Shown: one piece after another, positions 18,374 to 26,801 of the stretch | Layout of the letters: the number at the start of each line of letters is the position of its first letter | Numbering within the stretch: the stretch's first letter is position 1 | Assembly (NCBI RefSeq): GCF_000428845.1 | Contig: NZ_AUAS01000005.1 | Location: 372,001 to 436,000, forward strand | DNA: 64,000 bases | Direction of reading: 5' to 3' | Origin: Dyadobacter alkalitolerans DSM 23607 | GTDB lineage: Bacteria; Bacteroidota; Bacteroidia; Cytophagales; Spirosomataceae | Notes under the pieces: model-generated | Told to the model about the DNA's origin: nothing | The model's input: only the letters and a program-made list of their open reading frames with translations | The model's database searches: none | Position numbers and translations under genes: made by a program

Positions 18374-20365
18374 ATGAAAATACGATTACTATTACTTTTT
18401 CTTTGCGCATTCTCCTACCTGTCAACCTCTTACGGGCAGACTGTTAAGCATACTTACCGGTTTTATGAGACATTCGACGTGGCAGCTCCCGAGTGCGGGC
18501 CCGCGCTTACGCCTGCAAGAGCACTGGGCGCGTGTGACGCTCCGGCTATTGGTGGCGGCTTTGTAAATGATGTTTTACCATGCGGCGTGCGGCGAACGGT
18601 TTATCAAAACAATCTGAACTGGGGCTTAATGTATCCCAATACAGAAGGAGCAATAACAGACAATTACACCATCCAAATGTATGTTAAGCCCACCGACTGG
18701 GGCAAAACGTGGGCGCGGATCATTGATTTTTCAAATGGTGTCTCCGATCAGGGAATTTATTTTAAAGACAAGAATGGCTCCGCGGACCGCTGCATTGATT
18801 TTTACCCTTTCGGCATCGCAGGAGCCTGTCCTTTTTTTAATACAAACACTTATTATCTGCTGACATTCACGCGAAACGGTCAAACCGGTATTATGGATGT
18901 GTATGTAGATAACACGCTTTTTGCATCTTATAATGATGCCGACGGCAGATACGTTGGCAAAGCGGGGACGCCTATCTATATTTTCCGGGATGATCAGTCG
19001 GTTTCCTGTGAATCGGGGCAGGCTAATTTTGGATATTTGTCGTTTACGGACCAGTATTTTTCCAAAACGGATGTGGATAAGACATTTACCGATATCTGTT
19101 TTACAGCCAACATAAATCCGAACGCAGACTTCTCGACCGTTCCATTCAACATTTGCAAAAGCGACCAGATTGTTGAAATAAAATACACGGGCACCATTCC
19201 GGTCCCCGGCGACGGCTACAAATTCGAATGGGATTTTGACGGTGCACAGGTTATTTCAGGACGAGATATGGGCCCTTATACGGTAAGATGGAACAGCGCA
19301 GGAAAAAAAGATGTGCAGCTGAAAATTACCAATTTGCTATGCCAAAACGAGATTACCAACATTAAGCAGGTGGCTGTCAGCGACCTGAGCCTTACCACTA
19401 CGCTACAACCCGGAACCTGCGATGGCAACAGTGAAGGAACACTTGCAATCACCGGAAAAGGCGGAACGATGCCGTACCAATATTCGATAGATTCCGTTAA
19501 TTATCAGGCAGATGCAACATTTAAACTTTTTCCGGCCAATTACAAGGTTTTCATGAAAGATGGCGATGGCTGTGTGGTCAGTGAACCCGTTAGAGTCGAA
19601 TTTTCAAGCAATATTAATGTTCAAACCATTCCCGACACGGTTGTTTGTGCAGGTGAATCGGTGCAGCTTTTCACAACCAGCAACGCGCAAACATTCACTT
19701 GGGAAACACAAGTGGGCCTGGACAATGCAAGCTTAAAGGATCCGATTGCAAGCCCTTCAACCACAACACAATATATTGTAAATGCATCGCTAGGCGTGTG
19801 CAATCTCAGAGATACGGTTACGGTTCAGGTGGCCCCGGCGATTGAGGTGCGCACTACGCCTGATGCTTTGATCGACGTCAATGTTCCTTATCAACTTGTC
19901 GCTTCATCGCCGCAAGTCACGAACCTGAATGACGCCACCTTCGTATGGTCGCCGCCCGATGGGCTAACCAATCCGTCGAGTCCGAGCCCGCGGGCCACGT
20001 TGCAGGCAGATCAAAGTTATACCGTCTCCATTACTTCGGGGATGGGTTGTACAGGAAAAGCAACTGTTAATCTGCGGGTAAGACGACGCGAAAACCTGAA
20101 TGTTCCGACGGCATTTACACCGGATGGTGATGGGAAAAATGAGATCTTAATGCCGGTGATTAATGAGATTACCAGCCTTAATTATTTCAAAATATACAAT
20201 CGATGGGGGGAATTGATGTTTTACACCAAAGATATGAACAAGGGCTGGGATGGCACATTTGACGGAAAACAAGCCATTTCCGGGACTTATGTATGGATGA
20301 TAGAAGGAATCTCCAATGAGGGAAAGGTGATGCGGAAGAATGGATCCGTAATGCTGATCAAGTAA
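18374..20365 (+). CDS. Large secreted protein with LamG-like, PKD-like and gliding-motility (T9SS type B) C-terminal domains
   Basis: Exported protein of 663 residues of unknown specific function. A Sec signal peptide (MKIRLLLLFLCAFSYLSTSYGQ) is followed by a LamG/concanavalin-like region (residues ~30-235; YTIQMYVKPTDWGKTWARIIDFS), a PKD-like region (~240-345; YKFEWDFDGAQVISG..GPYTVRWNSAGKKDVQLKITN) and further Ig-like modules. The end is the CHU_C gliding-motility-associated domain: NVPTAFTPDGDGKNEIL, FKIYNRWGELMFYT, GWDGTFDGK and GTYVWMIEG. This C-terminal domain directs secretion by the type IX system to the cell surface. Many Cys residues suggest disulfides. An adhesin role is plausible but not shown. 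Confidence 0.88.
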   Translation: MKIRLLLLFLCAFSYLSTSYGQTVKHTYRFYETFDVAAPECGPALTPARALGACDAPAIGGGFVNDVLPCGVRRTVYQNNLNWGLMYPNTEGAITDNYTIQMYVKPTDWGKTWARIIDFSNGVSDQGIYFKDKNGSADRCIDFYPFGIAGACPFFNTNTYYLLTFTRNGQTGIMDVYVDNTLFASYNDADGRYVGKAGTPIYIFRDDQSVSCESGQANFGYLSFTDQYFSKTDVDKTFTDICFTANINPNADFSTVPFNICKSDQIVEIKYTGTIPVPGDGYKFEWDFDGAQVISGRDMGPYTVRWNSAGKKDVQLKITNLLCQNEITNIKQVAVSDLSLTTTLQPGTCDGNSEGTLAITGKGGTMPYQYSIDSVNYQADATFKLFPANYKVFMKDGDGCVVSEPVRVEFSSNINVQTIPDTVVCAGESVQLFTTSNAQTFTWETQVGLDNASLKDPIASPSTTTQYIVNASLGVCNLRDTVTVQVAPAIEVRTTPDALIDVNVPYQLVASSPQVTNLNDATFVWSPPDGLTNPSSPSPRATLQADQSYTVSITSGMGCTGKATVNLRVRRRENLNVPTAFTPDGDGKNEILMPVINEITSLNYFKIYNRWGELMFYTKDMNKGWDGTFDGKQAISGTYVWMIEGISNEGKVMRKNGSVMLIK

Positions 20366-20366
20366 T

Positions 20367-20427
20367 CTGTCACGCTGAGCGGAGTCGAAGCGATGATACT
20401 GCACTTCGACTCCGCTCAGTGTGACAG
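20367..20427. repeat. Long palindromic (REP-like) element between convergent genes
   Basis: Two 24-base arms, 20367-20390 (beginning CTGTCACGCTGAGCGGAGTC) and 20404-20427, are reverse complements except for one G/A difference that leaves a G-U pair. They enclose a 13-base loop. It starts two bases after one gene's stop and lies before the convergent desaturase gene, so its RNA could end or protect both transcripts. The motif CACTGAGCGGAGTCGAAG is of the kind found dispersed in many Bacteroidota genomes; copy number here is unknown. Confidence 0.8.
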
Positions 20428-20497
20428 GTTGACTACCCTCAGCGTAACAGGTTAACGATGCTCAGCCGGTCATGTTGACCACACTCAACATTCTCAA
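20415..20497. repeat. Degenerate 23-bp tandem repeat continuing from the palindrome
   Basis: CTCA recurs at 20415, 20438, 20461 and 20484, exactly every 23 bases. Units 1 and 2 share CTCAG.GT.ACAGGTT.AC; unit 3 keeps CTCAG, CA and GTTGAC; unit 4 is mostly decayed. The first unit lies inside the right arm of the palindrome, suggesting slippage-type amplification from it. Confidence 0.6.
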
Positions 20498-21481
20498 TTA
20501 TTTAATCCAGCTAAACTCATATTGCAATTCCGGAACTCTTGTCCGGTCTGCGATTCTCTTTAACCTGTCGGGCAGCGCCATCAGGTAGTCTCTGGCTTTC
20601 TCGGCCTTTTCGTTAATATTCCGAACGGCGCCTATCTCCCACTCTATCAACAAACTATCCAGAATTTCAATGTAATCATTGGTTGTATAAACCCCGAGCC
20701 TTTGCGCTGCATCGGAAAAATGAGAGAATGTATCACCCATTTTCACGCCCGATTCACGTAGGAAATGTGCGGGCATTACAATCTTTTTACGCATCATATC
20801 TTCCAGGGCCAGAAGCAGCTCCGAAGGATCCACCTCTAAAATACGCCTTACAAAGTCCTTGTATGCTTTTGCATGACGCATTTCGTCAGAAGCGATCACA
20901 CCGCAAATTTTAGACAAATGCGGGTTTCCGAATTTTTTGGCCAACGTCGCCGTTCTTCTGTGCGAAACATTGGTAGCCAATTCCTGGAAAGAGGTGTAAA
21001 TGAAGTTCCGGTAAGGATCGCGGTCTGTACCGATATCAAATCCATCGGCAATCAGAAACTGTGTTGAAACCTCCATAGCACGCATATTTACGCGGCCGGA
21101 CAGGTATAAATATTTGTTTAAAAGATCGCCGTGACGATTTTCCTCCGCTGTCCATGCACGCACCCATTGAGACCATCCGGATGGATTATTAACCTGATCT
21201 ACACCAATTACATCCATTAACCAGGATTCATAAGTAGGCAGCGCTTCTTCGGTAATGGTGTCGCCGATCAGCACTGCAATGTAGTCGTAAGGTAATTCGC
21301 GGCAGCTTTCCTGCAATAACTTGACTTCGCTGAAAAAATTTTCACTACTGGCATCCGGCAAGAAATCCGTGGGTTGCCAGTTCTCCTCAATTGGTTTTAA
21401 ATATTCCGTCATAAGCACATTTAGGTCCTTTCCTACATGTTGCATGACTTCAAGTCTTTCAGCTGAAAGTGCGGTATCCAT
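20498..21481 (-). CDS. Acyl-[acyl-carrier-protein] desaturase (stearoyl-ACP desaturase family)
   Basis: Soluble di-iron desaturase of 327 residues that introduces a double bond into acyl-ACP using O2 and reduced ferredoxin. The two iron-binding ExxH-type motifs are EENRH (Glu114, His117) and DEMRH (Glu200, His203), with further ligands likely in FQELA and TEEALPTYE. Family motifs WVRAWTAEENRHGDLL and ASDEMRHAKAYKDF are plain. In bacteria this family supplies unsaturated fatty acids under aerobic conditions. It is monocistronic and convergent with the T9SS protein. It is divergent from the plsC-like gene, another lipid enzyme. Confidence 0.92.
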   Translation of the reverse strand: MDTALSAERLEVMQHVGKDLNVLMTEYLKPIEENWQPTDFLPDASSENFFSEVKLLQESCRELPYDYIAVLIGDTITEEALPTYESWLMDVIGVDQVNNPSGWSQWVRAWTAEENRHGDLLNKYLYLSGRVNMRAMEVSTQFLIADGFDIGTDRDPYRNFIYTSFQELATNVSHRRTATLAKKFGNPHLSKICGVIASDEMRHAKAYKDFVRRILEVDPSELLLALEDMMRKKIVMPAHFLRESGVKMGDTFSHFSDAAQRLGVYTTNDYIEILDSLLIEWEIGAVRNINEKAEKARDYLMALPDRLKRIADRTRVPELQYEFSWIK

Positions 21482-21600
21482 TATATTTCTGATTTTAGCT
21501 CTGTTTGTTAATTTACAAATTACGCGAATTTAATGTAAGTTTTGAATGACTTTTATCATTTCACAGCTGATAAATTAGCATGATCGATGCAGTTTTAAAC

Positions 21601-21608
21601 TATTTTTG
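21601..21608 (+). promoter_or_regulatory. Candidate -7 promoter element upstream of the plsC-like gene
   Basis: TATTTTTG matches TAnnTTTG exactly and ends 14 bases before the ATG at 21623, implying a very short leader. No convincing TTTG -33 element is seen at the right distance. Confidence 0.4.
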
Positions 21609-21622
21609 CAGAAAAAAACCGG

Positions 21623-22360
21623 ATGAAAAAAATTCTCGACTATGTTCTTAGTGCTATCTACCTGACTCATTTCGGCCTAACCCTTCTCGTCTTTCACGTT
21701 TTACAGGTTATTGCATTTCATGTTTTTGGTAAAAAAATACACAAAGCCGTTGTCGACTATCTCAACTTCTTCCTTACCTACGGTTTGTATCTCACCGGCT
21801 CCCGCATTACGCTGCAAAACCTGACGCAGCTGCCTGATAATCGCCCCATTATTTTTGTTGCCAATCACCAAAGCACATTCGACATTCCGGCGATCATCTG
21901 GTTTTTAAGAAAATATCACCCGCGGTTCGTATCTAAAATAGAACTATCAAAAGGCGTTCCAAGCATTTCATATAACCTGAGAAAAAGCGGTGCAGCGCTC
22001 ATCAACAGGAAAGATGGCAAACAAGCGGTGACGGAGATAGCGCGACTGGGCAAACTCATCCATGATGAAAAAACATCAGCCATTATCTTCCCCGAGGGGA
22101 CACGCACAGCCAGTGGCATCATGAAGCCCTTCGTCCCGGGCGGCGTAGCCACATTGCTGAAACGCGCCCCGGATGCATTGATCGTTCCTATCGCGATTAA
22201 TGGCACTGGCTCATTTAATCCAAAAGGAATTTTCCCTCTCAAATCATTTTCCCACCTCTCCTGGACCGTGCTTCCAGGGATTGAGCCTGCCGGAAAAAAA
22301 GCAGAAGATATTCTGGCAGAAGCAAAAGAATCTATCCAAAATTCAATTTGCAAAAGGTAA
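21623..22360 (+). CDS. plsC: 1-acyl-sn-glycerol-3-phosphate acyltransferase
   Basis: Membrane-associated acyltransferase of 245 residues that makes phosphatidic acid by adding an acyl chain to lysophosphatidate. The catalytic HxxxxD motif is NHQSTFD (His82, Asp87); the second and third blocks are SGAALINRKDGKQAV and FPEGTR (156-161); the fourth is ALIVPIAINGTG. Two N-terminal hydrophobic segments anchor it. PlsC is the usual function of this family, but lyso-ornithine-lipid or other lysophospholipid acyltransferases share the same motifs. Confidence 0.88.
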   Translation: MKKILDYVLSAIYLTHFGLTLLVFHVLQVIAFHVFGKKIHKAVVDYLNFFLTYGLYLTGSRITLQNLTQLPDNRPIIFVANHQSTFDIPAIIWFLRKYHPRFVSKIELSKGVPSISYNLRKSGAALINRKDGKQAVTEIARLGKLIHDEKTSAIIFPEGTRTASGIMKPFVPGGVATLLKRAPDALIVPIAINGTGSFNPKGIFPLKSFSHLSWTVLPGIEPAGKKAEDILAEAKESIQNSICKR

Positions 22361-22490
22361 GTATCTCAGAATCAAATCGTCCTGTATAGCGTTTAAACGG
22401 TTGTTTTTTCCTTAACAATCATTAACAAGCGCAATTTAAACCTATGTCTTTTGCGGCCCTCTAACCCATGAACTTAAAAATTTATTGGTC

Positions 22491-22889
22491 ATGAAAAAGA
22501 TATTTTTTGCAGTCGCACTGGTCACATTAGGATTCACAAGCGCATTCGCTCAATATGGTGCAACGCCTCACTCAGAACGGGGTGACCGCCGTCACTACGA
22601 GTATCGTGAGCGGGGCGGATCTGAGATCAACTATTTGCAACGCGAAGCGCGCCAACGCATTGCGGCCGGAATCAACCGCGGCACATTGTCTTCCCGGGAA
22701 GCCAACGCGCTGATGAACCGCTACGAGCGTATCGAGGCCCGCGAGAGAGAATACAGCCACCGCGGAAGGTTGTCGCCAAGAGAAACACGGATCCTTCGTG
22801 AAGATCTGGAAAGATTAATGGCCGACACACGCAGAATGAGCGATCGCCGCGGCGACGGCTGGGCCCGTGACCACAGAGGCAGATACTAA
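22491..22889 (+). CDS. Small secreted Arg-rich protein of unknown function
   Basis: Protein of 132 residues with a clear Sec signal peptide (MKKIFFAVALVTLGFTSAFA, cleaved before QYG). The mature part is highly charged, rich in Arg and Glu, and predicted helical. It contains an internal duplication with a 28-residue offset: RGTLSSREANALMNRYERIEARE and RGRLSPRETRILREDLERLMADT. The frame is open from a TTG at 22485, but the ATG at 22491 gives the canonical signal peptide. I do not recognise the family. A strong terminator follows. Periplasmic location is inferred from the signal. Confidence 0.75.
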   Translation: MKKIFFAVALVTLGFTSAFAQYGATPHSERGDRRHYEYRERGGSEINYLQREARQRIAAGINRGTLSSREANALMNRYERIEAREREYSHRGRLSPRETRILREDLERLMADTRRMSDRRGDGWARDHRGRY

Positions 22890-22928
22890 GTAATTAAATG
22901 GCAGTTGAAGGTTTAGGGTAATTTGGAA

Positions 22929-22960
22929 AACATCCGGTCGTTTGACCGGATGTTTTTTTT
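22929..22960 (+). terminator. Intrinsic terminator after the small secreted protein
   Basis: Perfect 11-bp stem AACATCCGGTC / GACCGGATGTT with loop GTTT, followed by a run of T residues. Confidence 0.9.
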
Positions 22961-23101
22961 GTTGGTCCTGATGACAAGTGACCTCCCGGGAATCTATTCC
23001 ACCCCAAGGAAAGCGTTTCAATGTGTAGAATTTAATAATCATTGCAAACGTATAGGCTTCGGGTATGAAAATTGAGCGTTAATCGTAAAAATCAGACGAA
23101 T

Positions 23102-23314
23102 ATGGCAGCGCAAGCAAATAAAGAAAATGTAGAAGGCGGCTCACCGACGCACGGTGGACCAAAAGGCAAAGAGAAGCAAAAAGACGACAGCGCAAAACCT
23201 TCGAAAACACTTTCGAAAGAAGCAGCCAGGGAGTCGGAAGAAGAAAATATGACGGGCAAGAAGGGTTATAACGAAACGCCTCCGACCGTGCCCGTCGAAT
23301 CGACTAAACAGTAA
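23102..23314 (+). CDS. Small hydrophilic, probably disordered protein
   Basis: Protein of 70 residues starting MAAQANKENVEGG, very rich in Lys, Glu, Ser, Gly and Pro and lacking hydrophobic core residues, so it is likely unstructured. No signal peptide, membrane segment or known motif is visible. The frame is open back to a TTG at 23072; the ATG at 23102 is the better start. It ends four bases before the convergent GH9 gene. Function unknown; it could be a stress-related hydrophilic protein, but nothing proves that. Its coding status rests only on the intact frame and amino-acid composition. Confidence 0.55.
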   Translation: MAAQANKENVEGGSPTHGGPKGKEKQKDDSAKPSKTLSKEAARESEEENMTGKKGYNETPPTVPVESTKQ

Positions 23315-23318
23315 GCCG

Positions 23319-25097
23319 TCATTTCATTTCCGACAATGCTTCCAGTGCGGCGGCAAGATAAACCATGGGTGCATTCCAGTTGATCGCAATCTCATTGGAA
23401 GCATAGGAACAATCGTCATCGGTGAACGACTCATCTGCAAATTTGCTGGTATAGGTCGTGCATTTATCCTGCTGAGACGGATTGGGACCACCTGATAAAA
23501 GTCCCGGAACAGGATCAACAACGCCATCGGCAACAGACAGCCGATGGTGAGGATGCATCACGCGTTTCGATCCAAATCCGGTCAGGAATGAATATCCCGT
23601 CGCATTCCTGCCCAACAAATAATCCAGGTTTCCCTGTGCGGCCAGTACGTATTTCGGATTTTGTGTGAGTTTAAAAGCGTAAAGCAATGCTATACCCTGA
23701 TTGGCCGCCACGGAACTGCTGCCCCAAGCGTAATCCTTGGCCGTTTTGCCCATAACCGTGTGATATGGTTGTTTTTCCAAGTCGGTTAGCAAGTTGTCAG
23801 CATATTCTATAATGTTCTTTTCTAAACTTTTTGTCAACGCCGGATCCACTTTAAGTTCCTTCGCAAATCTGATCATCGTGTAATAACCCAATGTTCTCAC
23901 CTGACTCCATGTCGGCAAAGGCATAGGCTGGTTGGCCTGGAAGTCAATGTCTTTGAGATAGTCGGGCTTTTTGGTCAGCGCATACATTTCTGCTGCGGCC
24001 CATACCCATTCGTCCTTTACATCGCGGTCGCCATAAGCACCCGTTACCACATCCGGGTCAAACTTTCTATTCATCTCATCCTGGTTATACATCACCGCAG
24101 GGTTTTTGCGGGCCCATTCCCACCCCTTCACAGCGGCAGTGACGCAAGAATCGGAAAGACCAGGAAATTTATTCTCAAAACTTTTGAAAATGCGTGCCGA
24201 TTGCGCCATTACCGCAACAAAGTCAAGCGTAGCAGCAGTGCCTTTTTGGACAACATAACGGGGATTTTTGCAAGCATCGGGCATGATCATCCCATCAAAT
24301 CTAGGATTGGTCAGTTTATGGTAAACGCCTCCGTCGGCAGGATCTTGCATGGTCAGCATCCAGCGCAAATTCCATAATGCTTCGTCTAGCACGTCGGGAA
24401 CGCCATTATTGCTTTCAGGGATATTTGTAATAAAATTTTCACAAAATGACGGATAATCTTCATATAACGACAGCAATGTTCCCATCGTAATGCCAGAATT
24501 AACAATGTATTTATTGTAATCGCCCGCATCATACCAGCCTTTCGGTGAGCTGATGATAGCATTTTCCGCTCTTCCTTCCGAAGCTGCGGATGCGTGAATC
24601 AAGATTTTATTATCGGGATGCCCGGCCGGCCGTGCCCATTTCCCTGCAAACTTTTCCGGCAACTCCACCGAAACTCTCTGGTAATAAAAGCCTTTAAGCG
24701 AGGCAGCAGCAACTTCTTTATAAACATGATCTTTGATTTGGAATGAAGGAGATTTTCCCAGAGACGGAACTTCTATAACATATTTCCCCGCTTTCCGAAC
24801 GCTTGAAAAGTCTGCTATCCGGCTGACTTTTCCGGAGTGCTGGTTGGTCCGCGGCTCACTTAACTTGCCTTTAAAAACCGATTTCCCCGTTGCCGCATCT
24901 TTAAGTTCAAAAGCGGTTTGTTTCTCGTCGAGCACGATAGCAATCTTTTGGGCGTTAGGATAAAAACCAACCTGATTCAAACGGATCGGTTCTACAACAT
25001 TCTGGCCAGAAACGGGCTGTGTTATGGCAGCAACAAAACAGATGAAAAGGAGTGTAACTGGGTTTTTACGAAGGAAAAGTGGCAGCATGGACTTCAT
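23319..25097 (-). CDS. Glycoside hydrolase family 9 endoglucanase-like enzyme
   Basis: Secreted beta-glycanase of 592 residues. After a signal peptide (ending near QPVSGQ) comes the Ig-like cellulase N-terminal domain (residues ~35-125; IRLNQVGFYPNAQKIAIV..YVIEVPSLGKSPSFQI), then the (alpha/alpha)6 GH9 catalytic domain. Catalytic features are GWYDAGDYNKYIVNSG, which carries the catalytic-base Asp, HPHHR near residue 515, and the acid Glu in ASNEIAINWNAP. Most GH9 enzymes cut cellulose or mixed-linkage glucan internally; some are exo-acting glucosidases. It is the last minus-strand gene downstream of a SusCD/DUF1080 cluster and fits saccharide use. A terminator separates it from the Dabb gene, so it may have its own promoter. 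Confidence 0.92.
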   Translation of the reverse strand: MKSMLPLFLRKNPVTLLFICFVAAITQPVSGQNVVEPIRLNQVGFYPNAQKIAIVLDEKQTAFELKDAATGKSVFKGKLSEPRTNQHSGKVSRIADFSSVRKAGKYVIEVPSLGKSPSFQIKDHVYKEVAAASLKGFYYQRVSVELPEKFAGKWARPAGHPDNKILIHASAASEGRAENAIISSPKGWYDAGDYNKYIVNSGITMGTLLSLYEDYPSFCENFITNIPESNNGVPDVLDEALWNLRWMLTMQDPADGGVYHKLTNPRFDGMIMPDACKNPRYVVQKGTAATLDFVAVMAQSARIFKSFENKFPGLSDSCVTAAVKGWEWARKNPAVMYNQDEMNRKFDPDVVTGAYGDRDVKDEWVWAAAEMYALTKKPDYLKDIDFQANQPMPLPTWSQVRTLGYYTMIRFAKELKVDPALTKSLEKNIIEYADNLLTDLEKQPYHTVMGKTAKDYAWGSSSVAANQGIALLYAFKLTQNPKYVLAAQGNLDYLLGRNATGYSFLTGFGSKRVMHPHHRLSVADGVVDPVPGLLSGGPNPSQQDKCTTYTSKFADESFTDDDCSYASNEIAINWNAPMVYLAAALEALSEMK

Positions 25098-25120
25098 GTA
25101 AGATTAAAGCGTTTACTATT

Positions 25121-25154
25121 AAAAGCAAAAAGGCCAGCTCTTTACCGCTGGCCT
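25121..25154 (-). terminator. Intrinsic terminator between the Dabb gene and the GH9 gene
   Basis: On the minus strand the stem AGGCCAGC / GCTGGCCT (loop GGTAAAGA) is followed by TTTTTGCTTTT. It should end the Dabb-protein transcript just before the GH9 start. Confidence 0.8.
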
Positions 25155-25209
25155 ATATGAAATTCATTGGGAGCAGTGCCCTGGCACACCGGGCGCCTGG
25201 CTGATTGTG

Positions 25210-25623
25210 CTACCCTACTTTTTTGGGTCCTACTGAATCGTAAACAACCACTTTTTCCCACAAATGCGCATAATCCTTAACGAATTCCAGGTGGATCGGG
25301 TGCGTTTGATATATCTCCTCTTCAATTATATTTTTAAAAAAACACATCCATGAAAATGTGTAATCTCTTACAATGACAGACCGGTTTGTCTCGGCAGGTT
25401 TCCCGATGTGTACATACTGGATCGTCGGGACTTTTGCCAGCTTGTTTAAACCTTCCAGCAATTTCGCCTCATCCTGTGCATTATGAGGGTCTTTCAGGTA
25501 AAAATAAACGTGGTGAATAAACAGCTCCTTCACTTTTTCCGGCTCGGCTGCCAGTGGGGAAATTGAAGCGATTGTGGCCAGTCCGGCATTTTGCAAGAAC
25601 CTCCGTCTTGATTTGTCTTCCAT
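25210..25623 (-). CDS. Dabb-family (stress-responsive A/B barrel) protein with Tat signal
   Basis: Protein of 137 residues. The N-terminus MEDKSRRRFLQNAGLATIAS has a twin-arginine motif and hydrophobic stretch, so it is likely exported folded. The rest is a dimeric alpha/beta-barrel Dabb domain (residues ~35-130): HHVYFYLKDPHNAQDEAKLLEGLNKL, VPTIQYVHIGKPAET and the C-terminal HPIHLEFVKDYAHLWEKVVVYDS. Relatives are mostly of unknown function; some are plant stress proteins or small-molecule cyclases. It lies between two minus-strand terminators and therefore looks like its own transcription unit within the saccharide locus. Confidence 0.82.
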   Translation of the reverse strand: MEDKSRRRFLQNAGLATIASISPLAAEPEKVKELFIHHVYFYLKDPHNAQDEAKLLEGLNKLAKVPTIQYVHIGKPAETNRSVIVRDYTFSWMCFFKNIIEEEIYQTHPIHLEFVKDYAHLWEKVVVYDSVGPKKVG

Positions 25624-25681
25624 ATTTGTTTAAGTCAATGTCAACATCAAGGATACAACTTCTTTCTATTCTTTTCAAATA

Positions 25682-25715
25682 ACAAAAAAGCGCCACACAA
25701 ACTGCGGCGCCTTTT
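25682..25715 (-). terminator. Intrinsic terminator after the DUF6807 gene
   Basis: Read on the minus strand, GCGCC..GGCGC with A-rich flank on the 5' side is followed by TTTTTTG, 30 bases past the DUF6807 stop. The flanking A and T tracts extend the pairing. Confidence 0.7.
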
Positions 25716-25742
25716 GGCAAGAATAAATTTTAATGGACTATG

Positions 25743-26795
25743 TTATTTCGTCTTCGCGTAGTCCGCTGCCATGGCATTAATCGCGTCGTCTTTCAAATGT
25801 TCCGAGGCGATTACCAGGCGGTAGCGGAATGTGGTGGATTCGCCTTTTTTTAGTTTAAAATTCAGCGTTTCTTTTCCGTTACTCAGGGCTTTCATTCCTA
25901 ATGGATTTACGGCGAAAAGACCGTAGCCGCGGGCGTGCCAGTAAGCTGGATAACCTACGTTTTTCGGGTGATCGATCATGGCGACGCTGATGTTTTCGTC
26001 TTTGATCTTTCCTGTAAGGTTGCACCAGATGGCGCGCTTGCCCCAAACATCCTCTCCTTCCACTCCATTGCTGTTGCGGTAGTTTCCGCTGATTCCCTCA
26101 TTGTTCATGACGGGAACTTTCGTTGCTATACCGCTTGCGTCCGTGAAGATTTCAGGTTTGTTGGAAGGCAATTCCAGCTCCCTCGCTACTCGGATTGCAA
26201 ACATTCCGTCCTTGATGTCGGGCATGGCCACTTCGTCCAGCACGGCAGTTAATGTTGTGGAGCGGTCTATAATGCGCTGGTCGCCTTTACCGCTGAAATG
26301 ATATGTTGTGGTTTCCTTTAATGTGAGGACGCCATTTTTATCCTTCCAATCTGCGGTTACCGTCAGCTCACCTTTGTCTTTTCCACCTTTCATGGATTTG
26401 ATGCCGGTGTGAACGATGGTCCCGTAAGCACGTTTTGCATGGTCAACGGCGTCCGAATTGTTCCAGTAATCATTGCCGTTAACATCCTCATAATTGAGCC
26501 AGATCCCGACATGGTGCGGGTGATCGACGCGCTCGCCGGGTCTCGGATCAAGTGGCCAGCCTCTGGTAATGAGCGTACCTTTTGCCGTCTGAACGGGATA
26601 AAGCACCGCTTTTTTCAATTTGTCTTCACCCGGATAGAAATAAGATGTAAAAGCTTTGCCGTCGATTTTGACTTCAACTTTCTTTTCCTTCTCGTTATTA
26701 ACCAGATCCACTTTTTGGGCTTGCACCAACCCGCCTGCCGCAAAAACAGAAAGCGCGGTTACTGCAATGCCCTTTGTTATAACGTTCACGTTCAA
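25743..26795 (-). CDS. DUF6807 (PmoA-like) family protein, exported
   Basis: Protein of 350 residues with a Sec signal peptide (ending AAGGLVQAQ). The family signature is present: TRGWPLDPRPGERVDHPHHVGIWLNYEDVNGNDYWNN, then WCNLTGKI, SVAMIDHPKNVGYPAYWHARGYGLFAVNPLG and FRYRLVIASEH. These proteins are often annotated PmoA but have no demonstrated link to methane oxidation. Conserved His pairs suggest a carbohydrate-active beta-sandwich, though no reaction is established here. The gene begins six bases after the stop of the Gfo/Idh/MocA gene and so is cotranscribed with it, which hints at a shared sugar pathway. Confidence 0.83.
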   Translation of the reverse strand: MNVNVITKGIAVTALSVFAAGGLVQAQKVDLVNNEKEKKVEVKIDGKAFTSYFYPGEDKLKKAVLYPVQTAKGTLITRGWPLDPRPGERVDHPHHVGIWLNYEDVNGNDYWNNSDAVDHAKRAYGTIVHTGIKSMKGGKDKGELTVTADWKDKNGVLTLKETTTYHFSGKGDQRIIDRSTTLTAVLDEVAMPDIKDGMFAIRVARELELPSNKPEIFTDASGIATKVPVMNNEGISGNYRNSNGVEGEDVWGKRAIWCNLTGKIKDENISVAMIDHPKNVGYPAYWHARGYGLFAVNPLGMKALSNGKETLNFKLKKGESTTFRYRLVIASEHLKDDAINAMAADYAKTK

Positions 26796-26801
26796 TGTCG
26801 T

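Noticed and set aside
25743..26795. Methane oxygenase (PmoA) assignment
   Set aside because: The family name PmoA attached to these soluble exported proteins is historical; there are no membrane helices or copper-monooxygenase motifs.
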